From: Chryseobacterium jejuense
GTDB taxonomy: Bacteria > Bacteroidota > Bacteroidia > Flavobacteriales > Weeksellaceae
NCBI RefSeq assembly: GCF_017877355.1
Contig: NZ_JAGIPR010000001.1
Coordinates: 248,001-312,000 of the forward strand
Direction of reading: 5' to 3'
Length of the DNA stretch: 64,000 nucleotides
The position numbers were made by a program, and so were the translations under genes. How positions within the stretch are numbered: the first letter of the stretch is position 1; each line of letters opens with the position of its first letter. Positions 43,494 through 52,317 of this stretch are shown one piece after another. The notes beneath the pieces were generated by a model, which did not search any database, was not told where the DNA came from, and was given only the letters and a program-made list of their open reading frames with translations.

Positions 43494-45224
43494 TTATTTT
43501 ATTTCAAAATAATTCAGATTTACACCATCATTTTCAAAGATGATTCTGATTCTGTTTTCTCCCTTCTGAAGCGGAATGTTTTTCGCAGAAATGGTTGTCC
43601 AGTTTTCGTTTTTGCCGGTAGCTGGTAGCGTTATATTGGCTAATAATTTTCCTGAAGCATCCTCCATACTTATTTTTGAAGATACGGTGCTTGAATATCT
43701 GATGTCAAACGTATAATTTTTACCTGCTTTGGAATTGACGGTATACTGTAACCATTCCCCAGCTTCGGTTTTTCCCACATAATAATGATTGGTTATTGTA
43801 TCATTACAGGTATAGATATCAACACCGTCATTTCTCATCTGCTGGCCGGAATTCCATTCTGATCTTTTAGCAGGATCACTCACCCAGAGATTGATAAAAT
43901 CCTTATCCAGATAAGCAGAACCCATTCTTCCTAAATCATAGTCTGAAGCAAATACTCTTCCGGGAACCTGATGATGTTTGAACGGTTTTGTAGAGCCATC
44001 TGTCACTTGTCTGAATAGGGCATCAATAACATCTTTTTTAACCTCCACGTTGCTGAATTTATAGTTGTCAGCAATTTGCATCAATGCTTTTTTAGCATAT
44101 TCCTTTGAAGGTTTTTCACCACCATTCTTCCAATAATTCAATAATTTTTCATATTCAGGAGTTATTTTTACATTGGTGATGCCGGCAATATTGTCAATCT
44201 TTTTCATAGGCCAGAAAGCATATCCGATATTATGTTTATCCAGTAGCTGAATAAGTTCCGTAAACCAGACATTAGAGTTTTCTCCGGTTTCTCCTAGCCA
44301 GATCGGCATATTATGTTTTGCCCTTAAATCTAAAGCAAATTGTATAGTTTTATCATCATTATCGTTCCAATATTTATGGAAACTAAAAGCCATGTTATGG
44401 TCCCAGATCGGTATCAAACCATTATAATTATTCCCCCAGCCATTGCCTTCAATAAAAATAATGTGTTTTTGATCTACTTCTCGGATCGCCGTAGTAATGT
44501 CTTTCTGTAATTTCCAAAGAGGAGCGTTTGACATTTCGTCTGTACCATTTGGATTTTTCCCGGTGAAATTGATATTAGGTTCATTGATGATATCATAGCC
44601 ACCTATCCATGGTTCGTTTTTATAGCGGTCTGCCAGTTTTTTCCAAAGTGCAATTGTCTTTCTCTGATTCTCTTCACTTTCCCAAAGAGAAGGTTTGGAT
44701 TTATCGTTATCAGAAATATTGGCATCATTTCCCTGCCCGCCAGGAGCCGCATGAAGATCAAGGATCAGGTATATCTTATTGTCTTTACACCATTGAAGCA
44801 AGTCATCCGTCATTTTAAAACCTTCTTCCAACCAGGTATCTTTACCTTTTGCAGGTTCTTTTTCTATAGGAAACGTATACAGATTATAATGCAGAGGAAG
44901 CCTGATAGAATTGAATCCGGCTTTTGCTAAAAAATCAATATCCTGTTTGGTGATTCCATTCTTTAAATAGGCTTTATAAAACTCCTGCATTCCATCTTCA
45001 CCAATCAGTTCAGCTATTTTTTCCTTGATCTTATATTGAGGACCTGCAAAATCAGCTGTTTTCAGCATATAACCTTCCTGAAGCATCCATCCGCCTAATC
45101 CAAGGCCTCTCAATTGGATATTTTCACCTTTATCATTAACGATTTTTTGCCCGGAGGTTTTTAATAATTGTGATGTCCCGAATTGAGACAATAATAAAGC
45201 GGATATTAGGATGGTTCTTTTCAT
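43494..45224 (-). CDS. Secreted GH5 glycosidase with C-terminal CBM6
   Basis: 576 residues. Signal peptide ends FGTSQ. The GH5 (beta/alpha)8 catalytic domain spans about 25-360: LRGLGLGGWMLQEG, SIRLPLHYNL, DLHAAPGGQG, acid/base Glu215 in DIINEPN, FSFHKYW and nucleophile Glu312 in WLGETGE. From about residue 445 a CBM6-type beta-sandwich follows (GEWLQYTVNSKAGKNYTF, KGENRIRIIFENDGVNLNYFEI). Activity is probably endo-glucanase or related on beta-glucans; subfamily cannot be fixed by eye. A 12-bp inverted repeat stands just upstream of its start. Confidence 0.92.
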   Translation of the reverse strand: MKRTILISALLLSQFGTSQLLKTSGQKIVNDKGENIQLRGLGLGGWMLQEGYMLKTADFAGPQYKIKEKIAELIGEDGMQEFYKAYLKNGITKQDIDFLAKAGFNSIRLPLHYNLYTFPIEKEPAKGKDTWLEEGFKMTDDLLQWCKDNKIYLILDLHAAPGGQGNDANISDNDKSKPSLWESEENQRKTIALWKKLADRYKNEPWIGGYDIINEPNINFTGKNPNGTDEMSNAPLWKLQKDITTAIREVDQKHIIFIEGNGWGNNYNGLIPIWDHNMAFSFHKYWNDNDDKTIQFALDLRAKHNMPIWLGETGENSNVWFTELIQLLDKHNIGYAFWPMKKIDNIAGITNVKITPEYEKLLNYWKNGGEKPSKEYAKKALMQIADNYKFSNVEVKKDVIDALFRQVTDGSTKPFKHHQVPGRVFASDYDLGRMGSAYLDKDFINLWVSDPAKRSEWNSGQQMRNDGVDIYTCNDTITNHYYVGKTEAGEWLQYTVNSKAGKNYTFDIRYSSTVSSKISMEDASGKLLANITLPATGKNENWTTISAKNIPLQKGENRIRIIFENDGVNLNYFEIK

Positions 45225-45276
45225 AGTTTGTTTTGATTTTAAATTTATAGAGAAGGGGTGTGTGAAAATAGAGTGT

Positions 45277-45317
45277 AATCAAAATAAGAGTCTACATTGT
45301 GACCACTTATTTTGATT
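45277..45317 (-). promoter_or_regulatory. 12-bp perfect inverted repeat upstream of the GH5 gene
   Basis: AATCAAAATAAG (45277-45288) and CTTATTTTGATT (45306-45317) with a 17-base spacer, about 53 bp before the start codon. The spacing suits a dimeric repressor or activator, or an mRNA leader hairpin. The rest of 45225-45533 holds only a terminator. Confidence 0.5.
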
Positions 45318-45461
45318 GGAATCCATTGCATATGTAAAACAAAATCTTTCAATTGTTCATTGAATTGTTGTTCAAATATATTGTTTTTTTATTTTGAAAT
45401 GGATTTTATATTGATAAATTACTAATTTTCCATTTGAAAATTATATCAATAATCCATAAAA

Positions 45462-45500
45462 AATGCTATCTCAATAACCATTGATTACTAAGATAGCATT
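45462..45500 (-). terminator. Terminator of the Gfo/Idh/MocA gene
   Basis: AATGCTATCT (45462-45471) and AGATAGCATT (45491-45500) form a 10-bp stem; on the minus strand the descending arm runs into TTTTATG. Confidence 0.75.
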
Positions 45501-45533
45501 GTTGCTATTTCTGTTTATGGAAACAGCGTATTT

Positions 45534-46502
45534 TTATTTTTGGCTGATAAGCTTCATAATTTCCAAAGCAACTTTTAACGCTTCAGTTCCGTCTTCAAGA
45601 GAAACCTCCACATTTTTATCAGCGGTGATAGCATCAGCAAAAGAGTTCAATTCATCAAGAATAGCATTGTTAGGCTGAATGTTTGGATATTCAAACAAAA
45701 TCTGATTTTTCTCTCCATCAGCATTTTCAATAATCATGTCGAATGGAGTAGGGTTTTCCGGAGCATCCTTCATTCTGATTACTTCTGCTTTTTTCTCAAG
45801 GAAATCCACGGAGATATAAGCGTCTTTCTGGAAGAATCTGCTCTTTCTCATAGCTTTCATTGAAATTCTGGAAGTGGTTAGGTTGGCAACACATCCGTTT
45901 TCAAATTCTATGCGGGCATTGGCAATATCCGGAGTTTTGCTTACTACACAAACCCCACTGGCGTGGATGTTTTTTACCTTAGATTTAGCAATGCTTAATA
46001 AAATATCCAAATCGTGAATCATAAGATCCAGCACCACAGAAACATCTGTACCACGAGGGTTGAATTCAGCCAGTCTATGGATTTCGATGAACATAGGAGT
46101 GCTGATGTATTCCTTAGTGGCAATAAAAGCTGGGTTGTATCTCTCAACGTGTCCTACCTGTGCTTTGATTCCTTTTTCTTGGCATAAACGAAGGATTTCT
46201 TCTGCCTGTTCCAGTGTTTGGGTAACCGGTTTTTCAATAAAGAAATGAAGTCCTTTTGCGATAGCCTTTAAAGCATAATCATAATGATAGACTGTCGGGG
46301 TGACAATATCCAGCATATCAATCTGCTCAAGCAATTCATCAAAGTTTTCAAAATATGTATATCCGAATTCTGCTTCTAATTTTTTTCCGTTTTCAACATC
46401 TTTATCGTGGAATCCTACAAACTCATATCTATCTGACTGATTAAGAAGTTTTAAGTGGATCTTTCCCAAGTGTCCGGCACCTACCAAACCTGCTTTTAAC
46501 AT
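45534..46502 (-). CDS. Gfo/Idh/MocA-family NAD(P)-dependent oxidoreductase
   Basis: 322 residues starting MLKAGLVGAGHLGKIHL with the Rossmann glycines, then HFFIEKPVTQTLEQAEEIL (the EKP motif) and a C-terminal alpha/beta domain with NPRGTDVSVVLDLMIHDLDIL. Family members oxidise sugars, inositols or reduce biliverdin; the substrate here is unknown. An in-frame ATG 51 bp upstream exists, but a TATCTTTA box and the match of family N-termini favour the internal start at 46502. Confidence 0.9.
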   Translation of the reverse strand: MLKAGLVGAGHLGKIHLKLLNQSDRYEFVGFHDKDVENGKKLEAEFGYTYFENFDELLEQIDMLDIVTPTVYHYDYALKAIAKGLHFFIEKPVTQTLEQAEEILRLCQEKGIKAQVGHVERYNPAFIATKEYISTPMFIEIHRLAEFNPRGTDVSVVLDLMIHDLDILLSIAKSKVKNIHASGVCVVSKTPDIANARIEFENGCVANLTTSRISMKAMRKSRFFQKDAYISVDFLEKKAEVIRMKDAPENPTPFDMIIENADGEKNQILFEYPNIQPNNAILDELNSFADAITADKNVEVSLEDGTEALKVALEIMKLISQK

Positions 46503-46655
46503 AGCTGTATTAAATTTCTGTAAAGATAGTGAATGTATAGTATAAAAATACATGACTTTTTACTTGGATATTTTTGGGTGGCAAGCAGTAACGGATATAG
46601 CTCTTATTAATTAAAAGAATTGTATTAAATTCGCGTTCTATAAAAATTATCAGCT

Positions 46656-47336
46656 ATGAAAAAAATATATTTCATCTTATCCGTAGCAGGATTAGTGGCT
46701 ACTGGATGCTCAGGTTCCGGAGATAATATTGCTACTGAAGTACACAATAATCAACCCCCACAACCTAAGTGTGAGACTCCTACAAATTTAAATTTCAAAC
46801 CGTTATATAATATTTTCTCATGGAGCAGTAATAGCGGCCAGGGAACAGGATTTTTTGAAGTACAGTATGGGGAACAGGGCTTTACTCTAGGGAGTGGTAC
46901 TGTAGCTGAAGTAAGCAATACCTCATACAGTCTTCCATTATTTACAGGTAAGAAATATGATTTGTATGTAAGAAAGAACTGTGGAACTGTTGATGGAAAG
47001 AGCAATTGGGCAGGACCTATTACCATTCTTTCTGAAAATACTACCGCTTGTGTAAAACCAGGCTATGTCAATTATACAACATCTACTTCTTCCGTTTATG
47101 ATCCTACTTTTTCAGCCACGGTTTCTTGGGAGACTGATGGTATTTCAGTGTATGAAGTATATTTAGGGACGAGTAGTACACCTCCGGCTCCGGGAAATGG
47201 TGATCCGGTTCTTCCTGGGCACAATGCTGCTTTTGTTAACTTAAATAAGACAATTTCTTATATGTTCTATGTCAGAAAAAGATGCGCAGATAATACCTAT
47301 ACCGATGTCACTTCACAAGTTGTAAAATGGAATTAA
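46656..47336 (+). CDS. Lipoprotein with two fibronectin III-like repeats
   Basis: 226 residues, lipobox VATGC (Cys18). Two domains of about 95 residues repeat: each starts with a Cys-Pro/Thr segment (KCETPTNLNFKP; ACVKPGYVNYTT), contains a SWxS/SWET strand and ends with a VRKxC motif (LYVRKNCGTVDGKS; MFYVRKRCADNTY). This matches FnIII-like modules of Bacteroidetes surface proteins. Likely displayed on the outer membrane; no partner in the window. Confidence 0.75.
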   Translation: MKKIYFILSVAGLVATGCSGSGDNIATEVHNNQPPQPKCETPTNLNFKPLYNIFSWSSNSGQGTGFFEVQYGEQGFTLGSGTVAEVSNTSYSLPLFTGKKYDLYVRKNCGTVDGKSNWAGPITILSENTTACVKPGYVNYTTSTSSVYDPTFSATVSWETDGISVYEVYLGTSSTPPAPGNGDPVLPGHNAAFVNLNKTISYMFYVRKRCADNTYTDVTSQVVKWN

Positions 47337-47348
47337 TATCTAAAATAG

Positions 47349-47378
47349 AAGCTGTCAGTTTTTTGACAGCTTTATTTT
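47349..47378 (+). terminator. Terminator after the FnIII-like lipoprotein gene
   Basis: AAGCTGTCA (47349-47357) pairs with TGACAGCTT (47364-47372) and leads into TATTTTTT. Confidence 0.88.
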
Positions 47379-47427
47379 TTGTGGATAATTCTTTCATCCG
47401 ATTTCTGAAATCTAAAATCTAATTTCT

Positions 47428-47435
47428 TACTTTTG
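47428..47435 (+). promoter_or_regulatory. -7 box almost touching the pcm start codon
   Basis: TACTTTTG matches TAnnTTTG exactly and ends 4 bp before the pcm ATG, placing the expected transcription start at or next to the A of ATG. Confidence 0.5.
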
Positions 47436-47439
47436 TCAT

Positions 47440-48090
47440 ATGCAGGATTCGTTTGTACATAAAGGAAAAAGAAAGAATTTAGTAGAATATCTCAGATACA
47501 GAATCGGGATTTCGGATGAAAATGTACTTTCGGCAATGAATGATATTCCGAGACACCTTTTCATTGAAAGTATTTTTGAAGACTTTGCCTATGAAGACAG
47601 GGCTTTCCCTATCCTGGCGCATCAAACCATTTCACACCCTTCTACAGTTGCGGAACAATCTGAGCTGTTACAGGTGAAGGCGGGTGAAAAAGTACTGGAA
47701 ATCGGGACCGGATGCGGGTACCAAACTGCCGTTCTCATAGCAATGAAAGCTCATGTCTACACAGTAGAAAGACAGAAGGACTTATTTGATTTTTCTAAAA
47801 ATAAGCTGAGAGAGCTTCATTTATATCCTAAATTTCAAAGTTTTGGAGACGGTTTTGCCGGGCTGCCTACTTTTGCTCCTTTCGATAAAATTATTGTAAC
47901 CTGTGGAGCAGGTACTTTACCTACAGAATTGCTAAAGCAGTTGAGAGTAGGAGGGATCATGGTGATTCCATTAGGACCAACAGATGAGCAGGTTCTATAT
48001 AGATTCACAAAAGTAGGACCCACTGAGTTTGAAAAAGAAGAATTTGGAGCATATAAATTTGTTCCGATGTTGGGGAACACAAATCAATAG
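47440..48090 (+). CDS. pcm: Protein-L-isoaspartate O-methyltransferase
   Basis: A 216-residue SAM-dependent enzyme that repairs isoaspartyl damage in ageing proteins. Signature segments: IPRHLFIE, the AHQTISHPSTVAEQSELL substrate loop, SAM-binding VLEIGTGCGYQTAVL, YTVERQ and a closing IVTCGAGTLPTELLKQL. Length is standard. The ATG is supported by the early KGKRKNLVEYLR segment; an unusually close -7 box suggests a leaderless message. The next gene starts 68 bp later. Confidence 0.95.
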   Translation: MQDSFVHKGKRKNLVEYLRYRIGISDENVLSAMNDIPRHLFIESIFEDFAYEDRAFPILAHQTISHPSTVAEQSELLQVKAGEKVLEIGTGCGYQTAVLIAMKAHVYTVERQKDLFDFSKNKLRELHLYPKFQSFGDGFAGLPTFAPFDKIIVTCGAGTLPTELLKQLRVGGIMVIPLGPTDEQVLYRFTKVGPTEFEKEEFGAYKFVPMLGNTNQ

Positions 48091-48158
48091 GAATTACAAT
48101 AAAATCTTTAGATGAGCTTCCTTGCAATATCATTTTTATTTAAATCTTAAAAATAACA

Positions 48159-49145
48159 ATGAAAGTTTTTATTAATAAAAGAATTCCAGAGATTGGAATC
48201 CATATGTTACAAGAAGCAGGATTGCAGATTATATTTCCTGAAAATGAAAATATTACTGATGCAGAATGGCTGAAATATTGTCAAAATACAGATGTTATTG
48301 TAAACATTGGCGGTGATTTTAAATATGACAAAGCATTTTTTGATGCTTGCCCTAATATAAAGGCCATTGCATTGTATTCTGTTGGGTTTGATCATGTGGA
48401 TATTAAAGAAGCCAATCAAAGGAATATTCCTATAGGAAATACACCGGATGTGCTGAGCAGAGCGACTTCTGATGTTGCTTTTTTACTGATGCAATCGGTA
48501 GCAAGGAGAGCCAGTTATAATTTTCAGAAGGTAAAAGAAGATAATTGGGGAAGTTTTAATCCTTTGCATGCTTTGGGACAGGAACTTTATGGCAAGACAT
48601 TAGGTGTTTTTGGATTGGGAAGAATAGGTTTTCAAATGGCTGAAAAGTGTAAAAAAGCTTTTGATATGGAAATCATTTACCACAATCGTCATCGAAATGA
48701 AGAAGCTGAAAGAGAATTGAGTGCCACGTATGTTTCCTTTGATGAATTGGTCAGAAATTCAGATGTCCTGAGTGTTCATGCCAATTTTACCCCTGAACAC
48801 AAGGACCTTTTCAATGAATCTGTATTTGAAAAGATGAATTCCAATGCAATTTTTATCAATACAGCAAGAGGTGGTTTTCATCAGGAACAGGATTTATACA
48901 ATGCATTAACTGAAGGAAAGATCTGGGGTGCGGGCCTTGATGTGACCAATCCGGAACCCATGTCTGCAGATAATCCTCTCTTGGAGTTATCGAATGTATG
49001 TGTATTACCGCATATTGGTTCTGCAACCATTGAGGCTAGAAATGGAATGGCAAGACTAGCTGCTGAAAATATTATTGCCTTTTCAAAAGGAGAAGTGATG
49101 CCCAATTGTGCAAATCCTGAAGTATATTCTGCTCACACATCATAA
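48159..49145 (+). CDS. NAD-dependent D-2-hydroxyacid dehydrogenase
   Basis: 328 residues of the D-isomer-specific family (glyoxylate/hydroxypyruvate reductase-like). NAD-binding motif LGVFGLGRIGFQMA, catalytic Arg in NTARGGF, Glu in GLDVTNPEP and His in LPHIGSAT. The N-terminal substrate domain has VDIKEANQRNIPIGNTPDVL. It would interconvert a 2-oxoacid and its D-hydroxyacid; glyoxylate or hydroxypyruvate are likely but not provable. The order pcm then dehydrogenase then a small acidic gene follows one strand. Confidence 0.93.
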   Translation: MKVFINKRIPEIGIHMLQEAGLQIIFPENENITDAEWLKYCQNTDVIVNIGGDFKYDKAFFDACPNIKAIALYSVGFDHVDIKEANQRNIPIGNTPDVLSRATSDVAFLLMQSVARRASYNFQKVKEDNWGSFNPLHALGQELYGKTLGVFGLGRIGFQMAEKCKKAFDMEIIYHNRHRNEEAERELSATYVSFDELVRNSDVLSVHANFTPEHKDLFNESVFEKMNSNAIFINTARGGFHQEQDLYNALTEGKIWGAGLDVTNPEPMSADNPLLELSNVCVLPHIGSATIEARNGMARLAAENIIAFSKGEVMPNCANPEVYSAHTS

Positions 49146-49195
49146 CTTGGAATTATTTTTGTTCTCAATAGAGTAACCCTTAAAATCTAAATATC

Positions 49196-49489
49196 ATGGC
49201 ACCAGAAAACAATATTAATGAGCAGAATAAAAGGCTGGAACGTATGGATTATGATCCCAGTGAAGATATATTCAAAAGAGAAAAACATATTTCGCTTGAT
49301 GGAGATGGGAATCCTATATTTGATGAAGATATAGATGAAGATAAAATAGATAAAGGTTTAGATATTCCCGGTGCAGAAGACGATGATGAAATGGAAGAAA
49401 TAGGGGAAGAAGATGAAGAGAACAACTATTGGAGCCTCAGCGATAATGAGGACGACCATGAAGAAGAAAATGATGATGTCTTAACTTAG
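49196..49489 (+). CDS. Small very acidic protein of unknown function
   Basis: 97 residues with more than a third Asp/Glu, low in hydrophobics and likely disordered. Segments such as QNKRLERMDYDPSEDIFKRE and NPIFDEDIDEDKIDKG look conserved rather than random. No family recognised. A TATTTTTG box at 49154-49161 precedes it by about 35 bp, so it can be transcribed alone. Distinct from the acidic protein at 39507. Confidence 0.7.
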   Translation: MAPENNINEQNKRLERMDYDPSEDIFKREKHISLDGDGNPIFDEDIDEDKIDKGLDIPGAEDDDEMEEIGEEDEENNYWSLSDNEDDHEEENDDVLT

Positions 49490-49574
49490 ACTTCACACAG
49501 ATAAAATATTTGCCTTGCTGATTTTCAGTGAGGTTTTTTATTTTTGAAATTGATAACCTAATCTTGTAAGAAGA

Positions 49575-50123
49575 AATTCCCCTCCTTTGGAGGGGTGGAT
49601 TCAAAAATTATTCAATTTTTGAAGACGGGGTGGTTCCGTAATGCTGAATAATAAAATCCTCTAACTCTTTCATTACCAGATCAAGATTATTCCTTACATC
49701 AAAATCAGTAATCCTAAAAACCAAAAGTCCTAACGACTCCAAATATTCTTGTCTAATACCGTCATAAACTTCCTTCTCATCATGGCTTGAACCATCAATT
49801 TCTATAATTAATCCTAGGGATTTCACATAGAAGTCTACTATATAATTTCCAATAATTCTTTGTCTGTCGAAATCAATTTCATAAAAAGTTTTTGCCCGGA
49901 CTTTTTTCCAGAAGATTACTTCACTCAGGATTCTGGCTTTACGCTTTTCTTTTAATAATATTTTTAATCTGGGATTGTAGGGAAGGTTTTCTACAAAACT
50001 CCTGTAAATAGGAATCCTATTGATGTATGTTACTATTTCTTTCATTTGTGTGTTTTATTTTAACCACCCCGTCTTTCAAAATTCAAGGAATTTTGAAATC
50101 CACCCCTCCTCTGGAGGGGAATT
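49575..50123. mobile_element. Candidate DUF559 element bounded by 61/62-bp palindromic inverted repeats
   Basis: Left arm 49575-49635 and right arm 50062-50123 are near-perfect inverted copies. Each arm itself folds into two hairpins: CCCCTCC-TTT-GGAGGGG (right: CCCCTCCtctGGAGGGG) and TTCAAAATT-x-AATTTTGAA, followed by GACGGGGTGGTT. The single gene inside encodes a PD-(D/E)XK-type endonuclease whose last codons lie in the left arm. The C-rich arms contrast with the AT-rich surroundings. Arms plus nuclease suggest a mobile or mobilised unit; no target duplication was discerned. Confidence 0.6.
49608..50045 (-). CDS. DUF559 (Vsr/PD-(D/E)XK-like) endonuclease-domain protein
   Basis: 145 residues. 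The catalytic core is read as GNYIVDFYVKSLGLIIEIDGSSHD: Asp71, then Glu82-x-Asp84 and His88, the pattern of DUF559 restriction-like nucleases. Upstream is RRAxxSEVIFW-like KARILSEVIFWKKVRAKTFY, also typical. The C-terminal HYGTTPSSKIE is encoded inside the left inverted repeat. No methylase or other restriction partner is near. It is a lone, very small gene set within a repeat-bounded unit. Function unproven; nicking or mismatch-type cleavage is plausible. Confidence 0.85.
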   Translation of the reverse strand: MKEIVTYINRIPIYRSFVENLPYNPRLKILLKEKRKARILSEVIFWKKVRAKTFYEIDFDRQRIIGNYIVDFYVKSLGLIIEIDGSSHDEKEVYDGIRQEYLESLGLLVFRITDFDVRNNLDLVMKELEDFIIQHYGTTPSSKIE

Positions 50124-50236
50124 TGAGTGTGTCTATTTCAAATATAGGATTTAAATTGGCTATTGGTTATATTTTCACAGGATTGATAATCAACTTTTTC
50201 ACCTATTCATTCTTTTCCCCTTTGCTTTTTCCCTCT

Positions 50237-50271
50237 TTTGTTGTCTATATTTCATAATTTGAATATCTTTA
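50237..50271 (+). promoter_or_regulatory. Candidate hutU promoter
   Basis: TTTG/TTG at 50237-50243 and TATCTTTA at 50264-50271 (last base off consensus) are about 20 nt apart, leaving a leader of about 35 nt before the ATG. Confidence 0.4.
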
Positions 50272-50313
50272 AAACTTCAAACATTGTTTAAACATAGAAC
50301 TTTAAATAGCAAT

Positions 50314-52299
50314 ATGACATTTCAAGAACAGATACAGCAGGGGATCCCTAATCAGCTGCCGCAACCAAAAACATATGAGACTAATATCAACCATGCTCCA
50401 AAACGTAAAGAAATTTTAGGAGAAGAAGAGAAAAAACTGGCGTTGAAGAATGCTTTACGTTATTTCGACCCTCAATTTCATGCAGAGCTGATTCCTGAAT
50501 TTAAGCAGGAATTGGAAGATTACGGAAGAATTTATATGTATCGTTTCCGTCCGGATTATGAGATGAAAGCAAGATCTATTGAAGATTATCCGGGTAAATC
50601 TGAGCAGGCAAAAGCCATTATGCTGATGATTCAGAACAATTTGGATTATGCAGTAGCTCAGCACCCTCACGAATTGATTACGTATGGTGGAAATGGTGCC
50701 GTATTCTCCAACTGGGCTCAATACCTGTTGACGATGAAATATCTGTCTGAAATGACTAATGAACAAACCTTGGTGATGTATTCTGGACATCCGATGGGAT
50801 TGTTCCCGTCTCATAAAGATGCACCAAGAGTAGTAGTAACCAATGGGATGATGATTCCAAACTACTCCAAACCGGATGACTGGGAGAAATTCAACGCTCT
50901 TGGAGTAACCCAATACGGACAAATGACTGCGGGAAGTTATATGTACATCGGGCCACAGGGAATAGTTCACGGAACTACTATTACCGCTTTAAATGCTTTC
51001 AGAAAGATCAATAAAGATCCTAAAGGAGGTCTGTTTGTAACTTCCGGATTAGGAGGAATGAGTGGAGCTCAGCCCAAAGCAGGAAATATTGCTGGTTGTG
51101 TTACGGTATGTGCCGAAGTAAATCCAAAAATTACTAAAATCCGTCACGATCAGAAATGGGTAAATGAAATTTATGAAGATCTGGATGCATTGGTAAAAAG
51201 AGTAAGAGAGGCACAACAAAATAAAGAAACGGTTTCTTTAGCTTACCTTGGAAATATTGTTGATGTTTGGGAGAAATTTGACCAGGAAGATTTAAGAATT
51301 GATATCGGTTCAGATCAGACTTCTCTTCACAACCCTTGGGCTGGTGGATATTACCCGGTAGGACAAAGCTTTGAAGAGTCCAATACAATGATGGCTGAAG
51401 ATCCTGAATTATTCAAGGAAAAAGTTCAGGAAACATTAAGGAGACACGCTGCAGCCATCAATAAACATACAGAAAAAGGAACTTATTTCTTCGATTACGG
51501 AAATGCCTTCTTACTGGAAGCTTCCAGAGCAGGAGCTGATGTAATGGCAGATAATCCAACCTTAGGGAGAGAATTCAAATATCCAAGCTATGTTCAGGAT
51601 ATTATGGGACCTATGTGTTTTGATTACGGTTTTGGGCCATTCCGTTGGGTATGTGCAAGCGGTAAGCCGGAAGATTTACAGAAAACCGATGAGATCGCAT
51701 GTTCAGTATTGGAAGAAATGATTAAAAACTCTCCTGAAGAAATCCAACAGCAGATGAAGGATAATATTCAATGGATTAAAGGAGCGCAGGAAAATAAACT
51801 GGTAGTAGGCTCACAGGCAAGAATCCTGTATGCAGATGCAGAAGGAAGAATGAAGATAGCTGAAGCCTTCAATAAAGCGATTAAGAACGGTGAGATCGGA
51901 CCTGTAGTATTAGGTAGAGATCATCATGATGTTTCAGGAACGGATTCTCCTTACAGAGAGACTTCCAATATTTACGACGGTTCAAGATTTACTGCGGATA
52001 TGGCCATTCACAACGTGATTGGTGACAGTTTCCGTGGGGCAACTTGGGTTTCCATTCACAATGGTGGTGGAGTAGGCTGGGGAGAAGTAATCAACGGAGG
52101 TTTCGGAATGCTGCTGGATGGCAGTGATGATGCAGACCGAAGATTAAAGTCTATGCTTTTCTGGGATGTTAACAACGGAATTTCAAGAAGAAGCTGGGCA
52201 AGAAATGAAGGTGCTATTTTCGCGATTAAAAGAGCAATGGAAGCTGAACCTAATTTAAAGGTAACCCTTCCCAACCTTGTAGATGAAAATTTACTGTAA
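50314..52299 (+). CDS. hutU: Urocanate hydratase
   Basis: A 661-residue NAD-dependent enzyme converting urocanate to imidazolonepropionate in histidine breakdown. Family hallmarks: LITYGGNGAVFSNWAQY, YSGHPMGLFPSH, QMTAGSYMYIGPQGIVHGTT, FVTSGLGGMSGAQPKA and VLGRDHHDVSGTDSPY. It is about 100 residues longer than the usual 555-residue bacterial form, matching the longer variant seen in Bacteroidetes and eukaryotes. The ATG at 50314 is preferred to an in-frame TTG 30 bp upstream. No hutH, hutI or hutG is nearby. A Crp/Fnr-type gene follows in the same frame. Confidence 0.95.
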   Translation: MTFQEQIQQGIPNQLPQPKTYETNINHAPKRKEILGEEEKKLALKNALRYFDPQFHAELIPEFKQELEDYGRIYMYRFRPDYEMKARSIEDYPGKSEQAKAIMLMIQNNLDYAVAQHPHELITYGGNGAVFSNWAQYLLTMKYLSEMTNEQTLVMYSGHPMGLFPSHKDAPRVVVTNGMMIPNYSKPDDWEKFNALGVTQYGQMTAGSYMYIGPQGIVHGTTITALNAFRKINKDPKGGLFVTSGLGGMSGAQPKAGNIAGCVTVCAEVNPKITKIRHDQKWVNEIYEDLDALVKRVREAQQNKETVSLAYLGNIVDVWEKFDQEDLRIDIGSDQTSLHNPWAGGYYPVGQSFEESNTMMAEDPELFKEKVQETLRRHAAAINKHTEKGTYFFDYGNAFLLEASRAGADVMADNPTLGREFKYPSYVQDIMGPMCFDYGFGPFRWVCASGKPEDLQKTDEIACSVLEEMIKNSPEEIQQQMKDNIQWIKGAQENKLVVGSQARILYADAEGRMKIAEAFNKAIKNGEIGPVVLGRDHHDVSGTDSPYRETSNIYDGSRFTADMAIHNVIGDSFRGATWVSIHNGGGVGWGEVINGGFGMLLDGSDDADRRLKSMLFWDVNNGISRRSWARNEGAIFAIKRAMEAEPNLKVTLPNLVDENLL

Positions 52300-52317
52300 A
52301 TCATAAATAATTCAGCA

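Noticed and set aside
46500..46553. Upstream start adding 17 residues to the Gfo/Idh/MocA protein
   Set aside because: The added residues do not fit the family, whose Rossmann motif begins a few residues after the start, and a TATCTTTA box lies within the extension.
50455..50970. 171-codon open frame on the minus strand
   Set aside because: It lies entirely opposite hutU, whose protein family identity is certain. The predicted protein is His/Arg/Ser-rich with no domain, as expected for antisense of a coding frame.
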